From Saccharomycopsis fibuligera x Saccharomycopsis cf. fibuligera (Eukaryota; Ascomycota; Saccharomycetes; Ascoideales; Saccharomycopsidaceae), in NCBI GenBank assembly GCA_001936135.1, contig CP012820.1:1612001-1676000 (forward strand): a stretch of 64,000 nucleotides of DNA. The letters are read 5' to 3'. A program made the translations under genes and the position numbers. This document shows, in pieces, positions 23,101 to 30,473 of this stretch. A model generated the notes under the pieces. That model had not been told where the DNA came from. It was given only the letters and a program-made list of their open reading frames with translations, and did not search any database. Positions within the stretch are counted from its first letter, which is position 1; the number at the start of each line of letters is the position of its first letter.

Positions 23101-25184
23101 GTTAGCACCGGTGGTGTGAACAACGCGTTGCCACTATTGGCATTCAAAGTACTTGTATTTGCATTAGTCAAATTTGAAAAGATCCCACCGCCGCAGTCGC
23201 CATCAAGCTTGCCATGGCCGAAATTGGTACTGTTTGTACTTATTGACGAAATTGAAATTGAAATTGACGGTGAAGAAGGCGCGCCGATAGCCGAAAGTCG
23301 GCTCGCGTGAGGCAAATGACCTTCCGACGGCGACCTAGTGAGTAGATTAGCACCACCAGTATTTTGATTGTTTATACGGTTGAAGTTTTTAACATAGTAG
23401 GGAGCAAACTCGTCGCCGCCGGTAGCTTTGAAAAGAGCATGAAGGCTCCCTGGGGTAGTCTTGGAGTGACGAAGTTGGCTCCCGTTGGCGTGACCGTTGC
23501 CGCTACTTTTGTAGTGAGGAGAATTGTTGAAACGACTACTGATCTCGGCCATTGGGGTTCGGGGAAGGTTGTTATCCTCAATGACTTCAACCGCGTTCGC
23601 GCCGAGGCCCAACGGATCAAATTCGCGAGCAGTACCGGTGACGCTTGCGCTGAAAACATTGCTGCCGTCGTGGTTGTTGTTTGGTGCATTAATCGTGCTG
23701 GAGAGGTTATTATTACTATTACTATGATTATTATTATTATTACCACTATTGTTATAGCTATTGTTGCTATTATTTGCAGCAATAGCAGAAGCAATGGATG
23801 TCAATGTAGTGGTGGAACTTGTGAAGAACGAGGCGGCTGAGGACTTGGCCATTGGCGGCGGCGCTAAGCCATAACCGCTGCTGCCCTCGGTGGTCGCCAG
23901 CGATGGGACAGTGACGATTTTTGCCGTTGGTGAGAAGAGGTTCTTTGCGACTAGTTTTCTTCGAAAGTTGTGAGTGGCGCCTGCAGAAAGCGGTTCTCCT
24001 GGACTGTTGTTGTTGGTGGTGGTGGTGTTGCTGTTGTTGTTGTTTGCTGGCTTGAGCTGGATGCCAGGGTTGTAGTATTTGATGTTCGTATTGATGTTGG
24101 GAGGGTGGCGCCGGTTTGGTTTGGCAAACCTGTCCTCTGTGCCGCGGCGGCTAGACTGCTGGAAGTTGGACAGACTGGACAGATCTTTCTGGACATGTCT
24201 CTGCCTCTGCTGGTGGTTCTGCTCAACGCGGCATGGCCTGTCTGGCTCCACCGATTCCGCGTAAGAGCGAATTGGTGACACGTCGCGGGTGCTGCTGTCC
24301 ACATCGGCGTCAGCATCATAGGGGTCCAGGCTGCGCGAGCTGTGCGAGCTAGGCGAGCTTATGCTGTACAAGTCGTCGTTGTCATTGTCCATATCGTCTT
24401 CTTCGTCAAAGCTGTTGTCGTTGTCAAGGTCAGACCGGTACTTGTACTTGCCGTTGGAGTACTTAGAGTCGGTGGAAGACGGAGGCGATATGTACTTGTC
24501 GCTAGCGGGAACTGACGTTTGCTGTTTGTGGAAGTAGCGATAGTGGTGGTTGCTGCTGGAACCGGTGTTCTTCCTAGAGTGATTGCGGCTGTACGGCGAG
24601 GGTTGCCCTGGGCCGTCCAGCGTCTGCTGCTGGTGGTGGGTATGGAAGACGCTGCTGGTGGTGGGTTTACTGGCGGGATGGCTGTTTTTGTGGCTATGGC
24701 TGCCGAGGCCAAGAGCATTCTTGATGGTGTTGCTTCTGTGCGGCTGCGGCTTTTGCTGCTGCTGCTGGCGCTGCTGCTGCTCGTGGCCATAGTTTGACGA
24801 CGCGTCCGCCGGGGACCTCTGCTGTTGCTGCTGCTGCTGCTGCTCAAGCTGCTGCTGCTCCATCTTGGCCTTGATGAGGTTCTCAAAGCACTGCTGGGCC
24901 CTGGCCTGGGCCTGCTGGTTCAACCGCAACAACTCCTGGAACCGGCAGTAGTCTTCCGCGGGCATGGCAGCAGCGGCGTTGGCGAACTTCCCAGGATAGT
25001 TCTTTTTGAACACGCCGATGGAGCCCGAGAGGAAGGTGTGCAAGTTCATCCACTTCTTGTAGGACTGGGAGTGGTCGCCGTTGATGTCGAACAAGACGCA
25101 CTCTTGGGCAAGAGTCGAGCATAGACAGTGGCAGTCAGCGAGGTTGCGGGAAAAGGGGGCGTGGAAGTTGACGGGGAAACTCAT
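20178..25184 (-). CDS. YTA6: YTA6/SAP1-type AAA ATPase of the meiotic clade, catalytically degenerate, with a long disordered N-terminus
   Basis: Yeast Yta6 and Sap1 are spastin/katanin-like AAA proteins. Residues about 1-80 resemble a helical adaptor region. Then come roughly 1200 disordered residues rich in Gln, Asn, Ser and His. The AAA module starts near 1300 (DISGLNAIKKSLKESIIYPF, as in Sap1). Walker A is GPTGNGK plus a CTG codon (about 1357-1364), canonical only if CTG is Ser. Walker B is VVFIDDIDLI, with Asp for the catalytic Glu. Sensor 1 has ATS for ATN. The arginine-finger run RRRF of Sap1 is CLRIFG here, and the pore loop carries an insertion. The C-terminal helical lid is intact. 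The frame is open to 25376, but the first ATG is 25184, giving 1668 residues. SAP1 is the alternative name. Confidence 0.8.
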   Translation of the reverse strand: MSFPVNFHAPFSRNLADCHCLCSTLAQECVLFDINGDHSQSYKKWMNLHTFLSGSIGVFKKNYPGKFANAAAAMPAEDYCRFQELLRLNQQAQARAQQCFENLIKAKMEQQQLEQQQQQQQQRSPADASSNYGHEQQQRQQQQQKPQPHRSNTIKNALGLGSHSHKNSHPASKPTTSSVFHTHHQQQTLDGPGQPSPYSRNHSRKNTGSSSNHHYRYFHKQQTSVPASDKYISPPSSTDSKYSNGKYKYRSDLDNDNSFDEEDDMDNDNDDLYSISSPSSHSSRSLDPYDADADVDSSTRDVSPIRSYAESVEPDRPCRVEQNHQQRQRHVQKDLSSLSNFQQSSRRGTEDRFAKPNRRHPPNINTNIKYYNPGIQLKPANNNNSNTTTTNNNSPGEPLSAGATHNFRRKLVAKNLFSPTAKIVTVPSLATTEGSSGYGLAPPPMAKSSAASFFTSSTTTLTSIASAIAANNSNNSYNNSGNNNNNHSNSNNNLSSTINAPNNNHDGSNVFSASVTGTAREFDPLGLGANAVEVIEDNNLPRTPMAEISSRFNNSPHYKSSGNGHANGSQLRHSKTTPGSLHALFKATGGDEFAPYYVKNFNRINNQNTGGANLLTRSPSEGHLPHASRLSAIGAPSSPSISISISSISTNSTNFGHGKLDGDCGGGIFSNLTNANTSTLNANSGNALFTPPVLTTSALAGENQPSSSDTFKAFSEELKKEREQRVSSELWALKAAIQADEKEVEQEDAIRDGPSVRAYEQRGDTVDAADIDKGNNVNNNDGVEHVIGNSKTTTGDIGEGPNDGVGASSENPCNAEDMLATDINIDTESPYNSKNNNKLRVESPQHLGPLGQELLIPSPGPSSSVYDDSTLNGDINETINNDNGNTSSHDHENFMPPSASKHFHNNSDSNSEYSGRSHYTLQVKYDGGFVDASKVPLPQGACILNGGQQSQHLPQNKTLDGESEPAQVHKKNQKSQHVQIPPHISHPQQQEPSHWTSQKSPKLSLDEQKLAKEQQRQAQQLQRKMSGKKQKKIAELKSTIKVTNQAAPLMKIIHLNDENAKFSFPNGINTAQTSLKTVVNSSVTSPTVSAAAGATSPTLAFNFANRVTSPAASYFARNPFSPSALTPTGGSMQQQQQNLSQNPHPQDQPLHRLNTRSKRSHAVSGSGNGNGSGRGSRSNSTNTSIAGANGSNGSQQGNYYAAISYNASGDSSSGVYRQKSQHQTQEGSANINATSAGASRSRSGSRSHSNSPTSPNQAYAYANDHSKNKRSSSSSNSKKRLKDKIERVVRNHPRDIDEKACREILTLALHRNLNTNWQDISGLNAIKKSLKESIIYPFLRPDLFGGLIEPTQSMLLYGPTGNGKLMIAKAIAKESKCFSLILSAQSLLTFQDPTSSTSGSGYDKSYGEKLIKALFYLAKQLAPAVVFIDDIDLIFAKNAGTLRLKAMLLREWTQLEVSAAADTHLAAGTPASTAANTPISENFNVGGFSGLGSSSAATSPRVLLLAATSRPWVIMDEPCLRIFGNKQYIPLPDFETRRALIKKLVMMHHTKHGANQQQQPLANLDQQEQIQASQQQQQLVKCKVTDIDLRILSTMTNGFSSADLTKLAKEAALLPIRELGDELMKVPKGQQLRGLEMADFKKALKVVLKSIDIATIQRFENWSSKFAK

Positions 25185-25405
25185 ATCATATCGTGACGCT
25201 GGGTTCTCTGGCTGGCTGGCGGGACTAAACAGGACAGGACTAGACGGTGGGTGGGGAGGCGAACGATATCTGCTGGACAGCTGCTTTTCCACCAAACGTC
25301 TCTTCGGTGCTGTGTTTTGGAAAAAACTGCAAGGGAGAAAAACTGCAACTTGCAACTGAAATTTCAGGACGGGCAAGGAGGAGGAGGAGGAGGAGGGGCC
25401 AGACC

Positions 25406-25422
25406 AAAAAAAAAAAAAAAAA
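25406..25422 (+). repeat. Poly(dA) tract, 17 nt, YTA6 promoter
   Basis: A-run inside otherwise GC-rich sequence about 220 bp upstream of the YTA6 ATG. Confidence 0.9.
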
Positions 25423-25775
25423 GGTTGGGCAAGAAAACGGATGGCGATGCCAGTGAGCGAGCGAGCGAGTAACTGAGTGAGACAGCACTGTGTTGAGAAA
25501 GACGTGCGCTATATAGCCTTGAGCCTTCCTCCAGCAGAAATCAAGACAAGATCTCGAGGACGAGCAGCGAGCACCAGACAGCGCAGATCGCCCACAGGCA
25601 GCGCCGCGCCGCATTCCCCATCGCCACAGACACCTGGGCAGCAAGTGAGCACAGCAGCTGTTTTCCGCGACACAGAGGCAGGAGGGCTTTCTTCCGCGGC
25701 AGAGAGCGCCGGTCGAGAACAGGAGCAGAGCTGGCACGCCAGCAAGGGCACCACGTCCATCGCGGCTTCCCAGCT

Positions 25776-25854
25776 GTGCCAATAGTGTCAATAGTGCCAA
25801 TAGTGCCCTGGCTGCCGGAGGCTGCCAAACCCTGGCTGCCAAACCCTGGCTGCC
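25776..25854. repeat. Two short tandem repeats: 9 bp x3 and 14 bp x2
   Basis: GTGCCAATA-type units (25776-25807, 3 copies plus part) are followed by CTGCCAAACCCTGG units (25822-25854, 2 copies plus part). They are in non-coding GC-rich DNA. Confidence 0.85.
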
Positions 25855-26138
25855 CTGGCAGGCAGTCTGGGCGCCTCCGCCACGGCCCGTGGCCGCGCGG
25901 GCGCAGACCCTCTTTTCCGCACTGGGATGGACGGAGGATCGATCCCCCGAAGGGCGCATTCTTACAACTGAAAAACGCAAAGGCAAAAAAGCAGGTGCCA
26001 GCTGGACGGGCCCAGGGATCCGCGGGAATGCCCCGAGCGCTGCAATCTAGCAAGTATATTCAACGGTGCTTATTCAGGGCCACAGGCCCGGGCCTTTGCG
26101 TCTGAGCTTGCGGGCTATCCTGCCCGCGCTCCAACGGC

Positions 26139-26156
26139 GCCAACGGCGCCGTTGGC
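26139..26156. repeat. 18-bp perfect palindrome
   Basis: GCCAACGGCGCCGTTGGC equals its own reverse complement, and an extra CCAACGGCGCC copy sits directly before it. It could extrude as a hairpin or bind a dimeric factor; no function is evident. Confidence 0.85.
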
Positions 26157-26537
26157 GGCATGGGCAACCGAGCTTATCCAACGTACCGTCCTTGTTCGTC
26201 ATGTGCTGTTTGTCTTTGCCCGTTTTCGAAATGTAGTTGGGGGTCTCTGCTACGGGGCCCTGAGCACCGTACTTGCAGCGCTATTTATACCCGGGGAGAC
26301 GCTGCTGCTGCCAAAGGCAGCGCTGGCTGCGGCGCGCCAACATGCATCCTGGACCGCGGGGCGTCCGCCGCGCTGCTAGGGCCCGCGCAAAAGCCAAGGC
26401 GGCTACGCAAACTGCTGGGGATAGTTCTAAGTGGCTCCGTCTATTGGTTCTAGATATATAAGTGGTGCTTCTTCAGAGCAAAACAACAAAACAGACAAAA
26501 AGTAAGACAAAAACAAAAACAAAAAGAAAACCGGCAT

Positions 26538-26576
26538 CAAGCCGCGGCAGCAAGCCGCGGCAGCAAGCCGCGGCAG
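26538..26576. repeat. 13-bp x3 tandem repeat
   Basis: CAAGCCGCGGCAG three times without change, just past the stop codon of the secreted orphan (26585-26587). Confidence 0.9.
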
Positions 26577-26584
26577 CAGCCGGC

Positions 26585-27319
26585 TCAGGCGTCCTGTTCG
26601 TCCAACTCACGCTTGCCCCTTCCGGCCCTGTGGCTGCTGCCGCCGTTGTTGCTGCTGGAGCCCTTAGGGGCCCACGGGTCGGCGGTCTTTGCAAAGTCAT
26701 TGTACGCCTTGTCGAGGTTCTTCCAGTCTTTCTCGAGCTGCTTGTTCTCCTTGTACTTGTTCTTCTTGTCGGCCAAGCTGCTGACCTTGGCCTGCAAGTT
26801 AGGCTTGAGGGCGCACTTGGCGTTGCTAATCCTCTGCTTCAAGTCGGCCTTGGCGCACGAAACGAACAAGTCCTTGTTGTTGATTGACGCAGGGTTGTTC
26901 TTGTAATGGTCGTACGCCTGGCTGGCAATCCCGGCCTTGAGCTGGTCGATGATGGCACGTTTGGCCTGTGTCTGCCACTGCTGCGCGGCGGCGGTGCTGA
27001 GGAGGGCGCTGTTGTAGCTGCCAAAGTACTCGTGGATGTCGCGCTCGCTGACGTCGTACTTGCCTCTCTTCTCGAAGTGCTCGAGCATTCTGTCAAAGTG
27101 CGCCTCGACTTCGTGGTCGGGAGCGGCGGTGATGGCGGCCTGCGTCTGCGCCGAGGAGACGGTGGCTGCGGCCGCGCCCGTCCCGGTGGCTGCAGATGCT
27201 CCGGGAGCCTCGGTGGCTGCCGTGAGGCCTGCGGTTCGCGAGGCCTCTGGGGCGCTGATAGGCAAGGCGGCGGCGGCGGTGGCCATCAAGACCATTGGGA
27301 TCCAGTGGGTGTATTGCAT
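26585..27319 (-). CDS. Orphan secreted protein with Kex2-type sites
   Basis: I do not recognise this 244-residue protein. The N-terminus (MQYTHWIPMVLMATAAAALP) is a plausible signal peptide. Next comes an Ala/Thr-rich stretch (about 20-65), then a charged helical domain (about 68-215) with only two cysteines (VSCAKADL and NAKCALK). The Ser/Gly-rich tail ends GRGKRELDEQDA. Lys-Arg pairs at FEKR|GKYD and GKR|ELDE are possible Kex2 cleavage sites; other KR pairs occur. There is no transmembrane segment or GPI-type end. A TATAAATA lies about 127 bp upstream on the same strand. None of its 15 leucine codons is CTG although the gene is GC-rich, as in the host's own SRAP gene, which argues that it is a real, adapted gene. 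Function is unknown. Confidence 0.75.
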   Translation of the reverse strand: MQYTHWIPMVLMATAAAALPISAPEASRTAGLTAATEAPGASAATGTGAAAATVSSAQTQAAITAAPDHEVEAHFDRMLEHFEKRGKYDVSERDIHEYFGSYNSALLSTAAAQQWQTQAKRAIIDQLKAGIASQAYDHYKNNPASINNKDLFVSCAKADLKQRISNAKCALKPNLQAKVSSLADKKNKYKENKQLEKDWKNLDKAYNDFAKTADPWAPKGSSSNNGGSSHRAGRGKRELDEQDA

Positions 27320-27445
27320 GTTGGTGGGCGGTGGGTTCAGGTGTGCTGAGGTAGACGTGTTGCTAAAATGCTTGCTTTTAGTCTTGCTGTTGGTGTGGCA
27401 GTTGAGAGAGTGTTCTGCTGCGACAAAGGCCCCGCCAGGCGCCTC

Positions 27446-27453
27446 TATTTATA
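27446..27453 (-). promoter_or_regulatory. TATA box of the secreted orphan gene
   Basis: TATTTATA on the plus strand, so TATAAATA on the minus strand, 127 bp upstream of the ATG at 27319. A perfect consensus TATA in GC-rich surroundings is unlikely to be chance. Confidence 0.65.
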
Positions 27454-27485
27454 CCTGTGTGTGCTCCCAGCTGCCCCTTTGCTCG

Positions 27486-27512
27486 CTTCGCTGGCTTCGC
27501 TGGCTTCGCTCG
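27486..27512. repeat. 9-bp x3 tandem repeat
   Basis: CTTCGCTGG twice, then CTTCGCTCG. Non-coding, in the GC-rich island. Confidence 0.85.
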
Positions 27513-28154
27513 CTTGCGGGCCAGACGCCGTTTGGCATCAGACAGACACAGTCTCTTGTTGGCACTGCAGCACGGGCAGTGAGTCGTTTACGCATTTACC
27601 GCCAGCGGGAGTTGGCAATACGGCGCGCTATCCGTTGAACAGTCGCGGGCGGGCTCGCTGGAGCACCGACAAGGCAGGGCGTATTCAAGCCACTGCCACG
27701 ATTTCGGCCACGATTTCTGCCACGGCTTCCGCGTGGCTTCCCGGGAGCTGTTTCAGGCTCGCCCAGCGTGCGCTTCTGGCCGCTCTGTCCTGTAACTGTG
27801 CTCATGTTGCGGTGCGCCATCCTGAGCGCTGGATCGCCCGCGCCTGAAACCGCGCGCTCCATGCGCTGTTTGGGCCCACTGCACCTCAGCGGTAGCGCGC
27901 CAGAACCTCATCAGGAATACGGCCGCTGCCAAAGAAGCCCCAGCACCCCGGTTGGCAGCCCTGGTGTTTGACAGAGCAGCCGATTCGGGGAGCAGGTAGT
28001 CACGTGCGCACCCCGTCGCCACCTTGGTTGCTCTTGTGTGTTTCTGTCTTGCCCTTGTCCTGCTGGCTTTTTTCTCTTGCTTTCTTCTTCTCTTGCCACT
28101 GGCCAACTGGAATAGCGTTTTTTAGTTCCTGGAGCTGCCAACTGAAGCGGAAAC

Positions 28155-29602
28155 ATGTGCGGAAGATACGTCTTTGCGATAGTAAGTAGGGAGGACCGGT
28201 GTTTTTGCCATGTCTGAGACAGTTCACTGACGCTGGAACACACTACTAGGCCTCTGAGAAGCTCGAGCAGACGTTCCGGGAGCAGCACGACTTCCAGGTC
28301 GACGAGGTCCGGGCCAGAGATCGCGCTCGCGAGTCCTACAACGTCGGCCCCTCCAGTTTTGCGCCCGTGGTGTTCGCCGACTTCCAGCTCGAGAAACCAG
28401 AGTACAGCAGAGGGCCGAGCAGCAGCCGCGCGCCGGCGCAAACTGGCGACAGCAGGGTGGTGGCACAGTATATGAAGTGGGGGCTCTTGCCGTTCTGGGC
28501 GAAGGAGCCAAAGAAGTTCACGTGAGTATTTCGCAGAGGCGCCGCAGAGGCGCCACAGAGGCGCCACAGAGGCGCCGCAGTGCTGCTCGTGGTGGTGCTG
28601 CTGCTGCCTGGCACGGCTGGCTATCTACTAACACACCTGGACAGCGCGTACCGGACGTTTAATGCCAAAGTAGAGACCCTCGTGGAAGGCAACCGTCTTT
28701 GGAGCCCCAGCGTCCCGCACCATCGCTGCCTTGTTCCGGTCCAAGGCTACTACGAGTGGTTGCACTCGACCAAGGACAACGATCTTGACTTGCCTCGCAG
28801 CAAGAAAACCACCGGGATCCCATACTACATCAGGCACAGGAATCCAGCTAAGTTGCTATTCTTGGCTGGGCTTTGGTCACACACGCAAGCCAAAGACGAG
28901 TCGGAGGGCGAAAGAGATATATTCACGTACACCATCATCACGGGCCCGGCCCCGAAACAGTTGAGCTGGTTGCATGAGAGAATGCCCGTTGTTGTCAGGC
29001 CTGGCAGCCCAGAGTGGGACCGTTGGTTGGATACCAAAGGGGAACATACAACGCTCGACGATAAGCAATTGCGCGCGGTCTTGAAGCCATATGACGGGGA
29101 TGACTTGGTGTGGTTCGAGGTTTCCCAGGAGGTTAACAAGACGAGCAATGACGGAGAGCGGTTGATCAAGCCGGTGAAGAGAAGCAACAGCAAGGACATT
29201 GCTAGCTTGGTTGGTGTCAAAAAGGAAGACCAGGACCAGGGCCAGGGCGAAGGGGCAGCGGATCACGCTAAGCCGGAACCTGAAGATCAAAGCGAAACGA
29301 GCGGCTCCCAAGGGGCGGAACATGCACAAGACAGCAAGCTTCAGCAGAAAGTAAAGAAAGAGGGTCATGATGCGAAAACAGAAAACGGGCAATCTGAAGA
29401 AGTGCCAGTTGTTGCAGGTGGTGGTGAAGAGAGTGAAGTGGAAGAGGACGATGTGGAAGAGGACGACGTGGAAGAGGACGACGTGGAAGAGGACGACGAG
29501 GAAGAGGAGCTTGGCGATGACGGTGATGAAAAAGAGTCTGGCGATAAGAGAAAGGGAGAATCTCATCCCGCTAGCCGCACTCGAAAAAGAACAAGGAACT
29601 GA
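28155..29602 (+). CDS. SRAP-domain protein (HMCES / S. cerevisiae YMR114C family), two introns
   Basis: SRAP proteins crosslink to abasic sites in single-stranded DNA through Cys2 and shield them. Exons are 28155-28181, 28250-28521 and 28645-29602, giving 418 residues. Exon 1 encodes MCGRYVFAI with the catalytic Cys2. Exon 2 carries ESYNVGPSSFAPVV (the conserved Asn) and MKWGLLPFWAKEPKKF. Exon 3 carries AYRTFNAKVETL, then HRCLVPVQGYYEWLH (catalytic Glu) and LSWLHERMPVVV (catalytic His). Intron 1 has GTAAGT and TAG ends; intron 2 has GTGAGT, a perfect TACTAAC branch site and CAG. Joining them restores the family's spacing. The C-terminal third is a charged tail with VEEDD repeats and a basic end (RTRKRTRN). 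Leucine is never CTG (0 of 25) in this GC-rich gene. Confidence 0.93.
28182..28249 (+). other. SRAP intron 1 (68 bp)
   Basis: Donor GTAAGT at 28182, acceptor TAG at 28249. CACTGAC near 28225 is the likely, imperfect branch site. Phase 0. Confidence 0.85.
28522..28644 (+). other. SRAP intron 2 (123 bp) containing an 11-bp minisatellite
   Basis: Donor GTGAGT at 28522, branch site TACTAAC at 28626-28632, acceptor CAG ending at 28644. It holds four tandem CAGAGGCGCC(G/A) units (28534-28577). Confidence 0.88.
28534..28580. repeat. 11-bp x4 minisatellite inside SRAP intron 2
   Basis: Units CAGAGGCGCCG, CAGAGGCGCCA, CAGAGGCGCCA and CAGAGGCGCCG, plus CAG. Each carries the palindrome GGCGCC. The period is not a multiple of 3, as expected of non-coding DNA. 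Confidence 0.9.
29450..29510 (+). repeat. 15-bp repeat coding VEEDD in the SRAP tail
   Basis: GTGGAAGAGGACGAY units in tandem give four VEEDD copies followed by EEEE. In frame, and acidic. Confidence 0.85.
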
Positions 29603-30473
29603 TCTGGCCCAAAAACATTAGGTCCTTGACTACGGTCTGGATATCGCCGATTTGTGAGCTGAGAGTGCTTTTACTCTGTCCCTGTTTAGTTGCTCTGACC
29701 GGTATTCCTAAACACGCGGTGTTTCTGTCTAGTTTAATGTTGTTTTGTTTTACTGTTTGGCCTTGTACTTTTCTACCGTGTCATTTTGTCTTTATGTACG
29801 ATCTAATCTAACTTTTGTGTTCTACTATCCCCAGCCAGTATGTAATTTACTCGGTGCTGTAATTTTTTCAATGGTATGGTTTTTAAGGTCGTATTGGTTC
29901 TGCGGTAGTGCGGCTTGGCTTGCCTCGGTATACTCGCAGAGGAAATAAAGCATAACCGATTTAGTGTTGTAAAGAAGCTTTGGGTGAATTTCACTGCGTC
30001 AAATAAACAGTTTATTGGAGAGAAAAAAAAATCAGTTTATGAAAATAAAGGATTATTAAAGGCATCTGAACATAATCGTAACTAAAGGTAGTAAAAAAAG
30101 TAAGTAAACCGAACATCGTCAAAACAGAATTTAACATGCATGCAATTAGGGAGAGATAAATGGAAATTGGAAATATTAAAGCAACCTGAAATGACTTAAA
30201 ATGAAATGAGTTAAAATTAAGAGGATAAAAAAATTAGGAAAAATTTTCGTAAATCGGAATTAGCTAGGAAACACAGCTGGAAATAAGTAAAATGAAAAGT
30301 AAGCTTATCATGAAAACTCGAAAAAAAAAGTTCAAAATATAGTATGTAATGGCGATACAAAGTAATATGGATAATAGGCTGAATAGAAAAAAAAAAGGAA
30401 ATGAAAAATTATCAAATGAAAAAACAAAAAAAAAAAAAGATAAAAAAATAGATCTTGAAAACTCAAATATAAC
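29603..30473. other. Intergenic: convergent 3' ends of SRAP and DJP1
   Basis: No gene seen. GC content falls sharply from here on. The right half (30000-30450) is A-rich on the plus strand with many short A runs. Confidence 0.5.

Larger units (their letters stand above)
25185..26584. other. Intergenic, strongly GC-rich: YTA6 upstream region and 3' flank of the secreted orphan
   Basis: The line 25561-25620 is 44 of 60 G+C by hand count, against 17 of 60 at 36661-36720. It holds a 17-nt A run (25406-25422), a TATATAG (about 25511) that could serve YTA6, and several short tandem repeats. An 18-bp palindrome lies at 26139-26156, and TATAAATA on the minus strand at 26282-26289 has no good gene after it. 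Long frames here appear to be chance products of low stop frequency. Confidence 0.65.
27320..28154. other. Intergenic, GC-rich: divergent promoter of the secreted orphan and the SRAP gene
   Basis: Contains the orphan's TATA box, a 9-bp tandem repeat (27486-27512), GCCACG-type repeats (about 27693-27730), and a CACGTG core (28001-28006) upstream of SRAP. A pyrimidine-rich stretch directly precedes the SRAP ATG. Confidence 0.6.

Noticed and set aside
25185-25376. N-terminal extension of YTA6
   Set aside because: Starts at TTG; the first ATG in frame is 25184.
26282-26289. TATAAATA on the minus strand in the GC island
   Set aside because: The next minus-strand ATG (26161) opens only about 33 codons of low-complexity sequence; it might still serve a distant YTA6 start.
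25240-28567. Many frames of 90-250 codons on both strands in the GC-rich island
   Set aside because: High GC removes stop codons. These frames overlap or oppose the supported genes, lack domains and often lack an ATG. Only the secreted orphan has a signal peptide, TATA box and host-like codon use.
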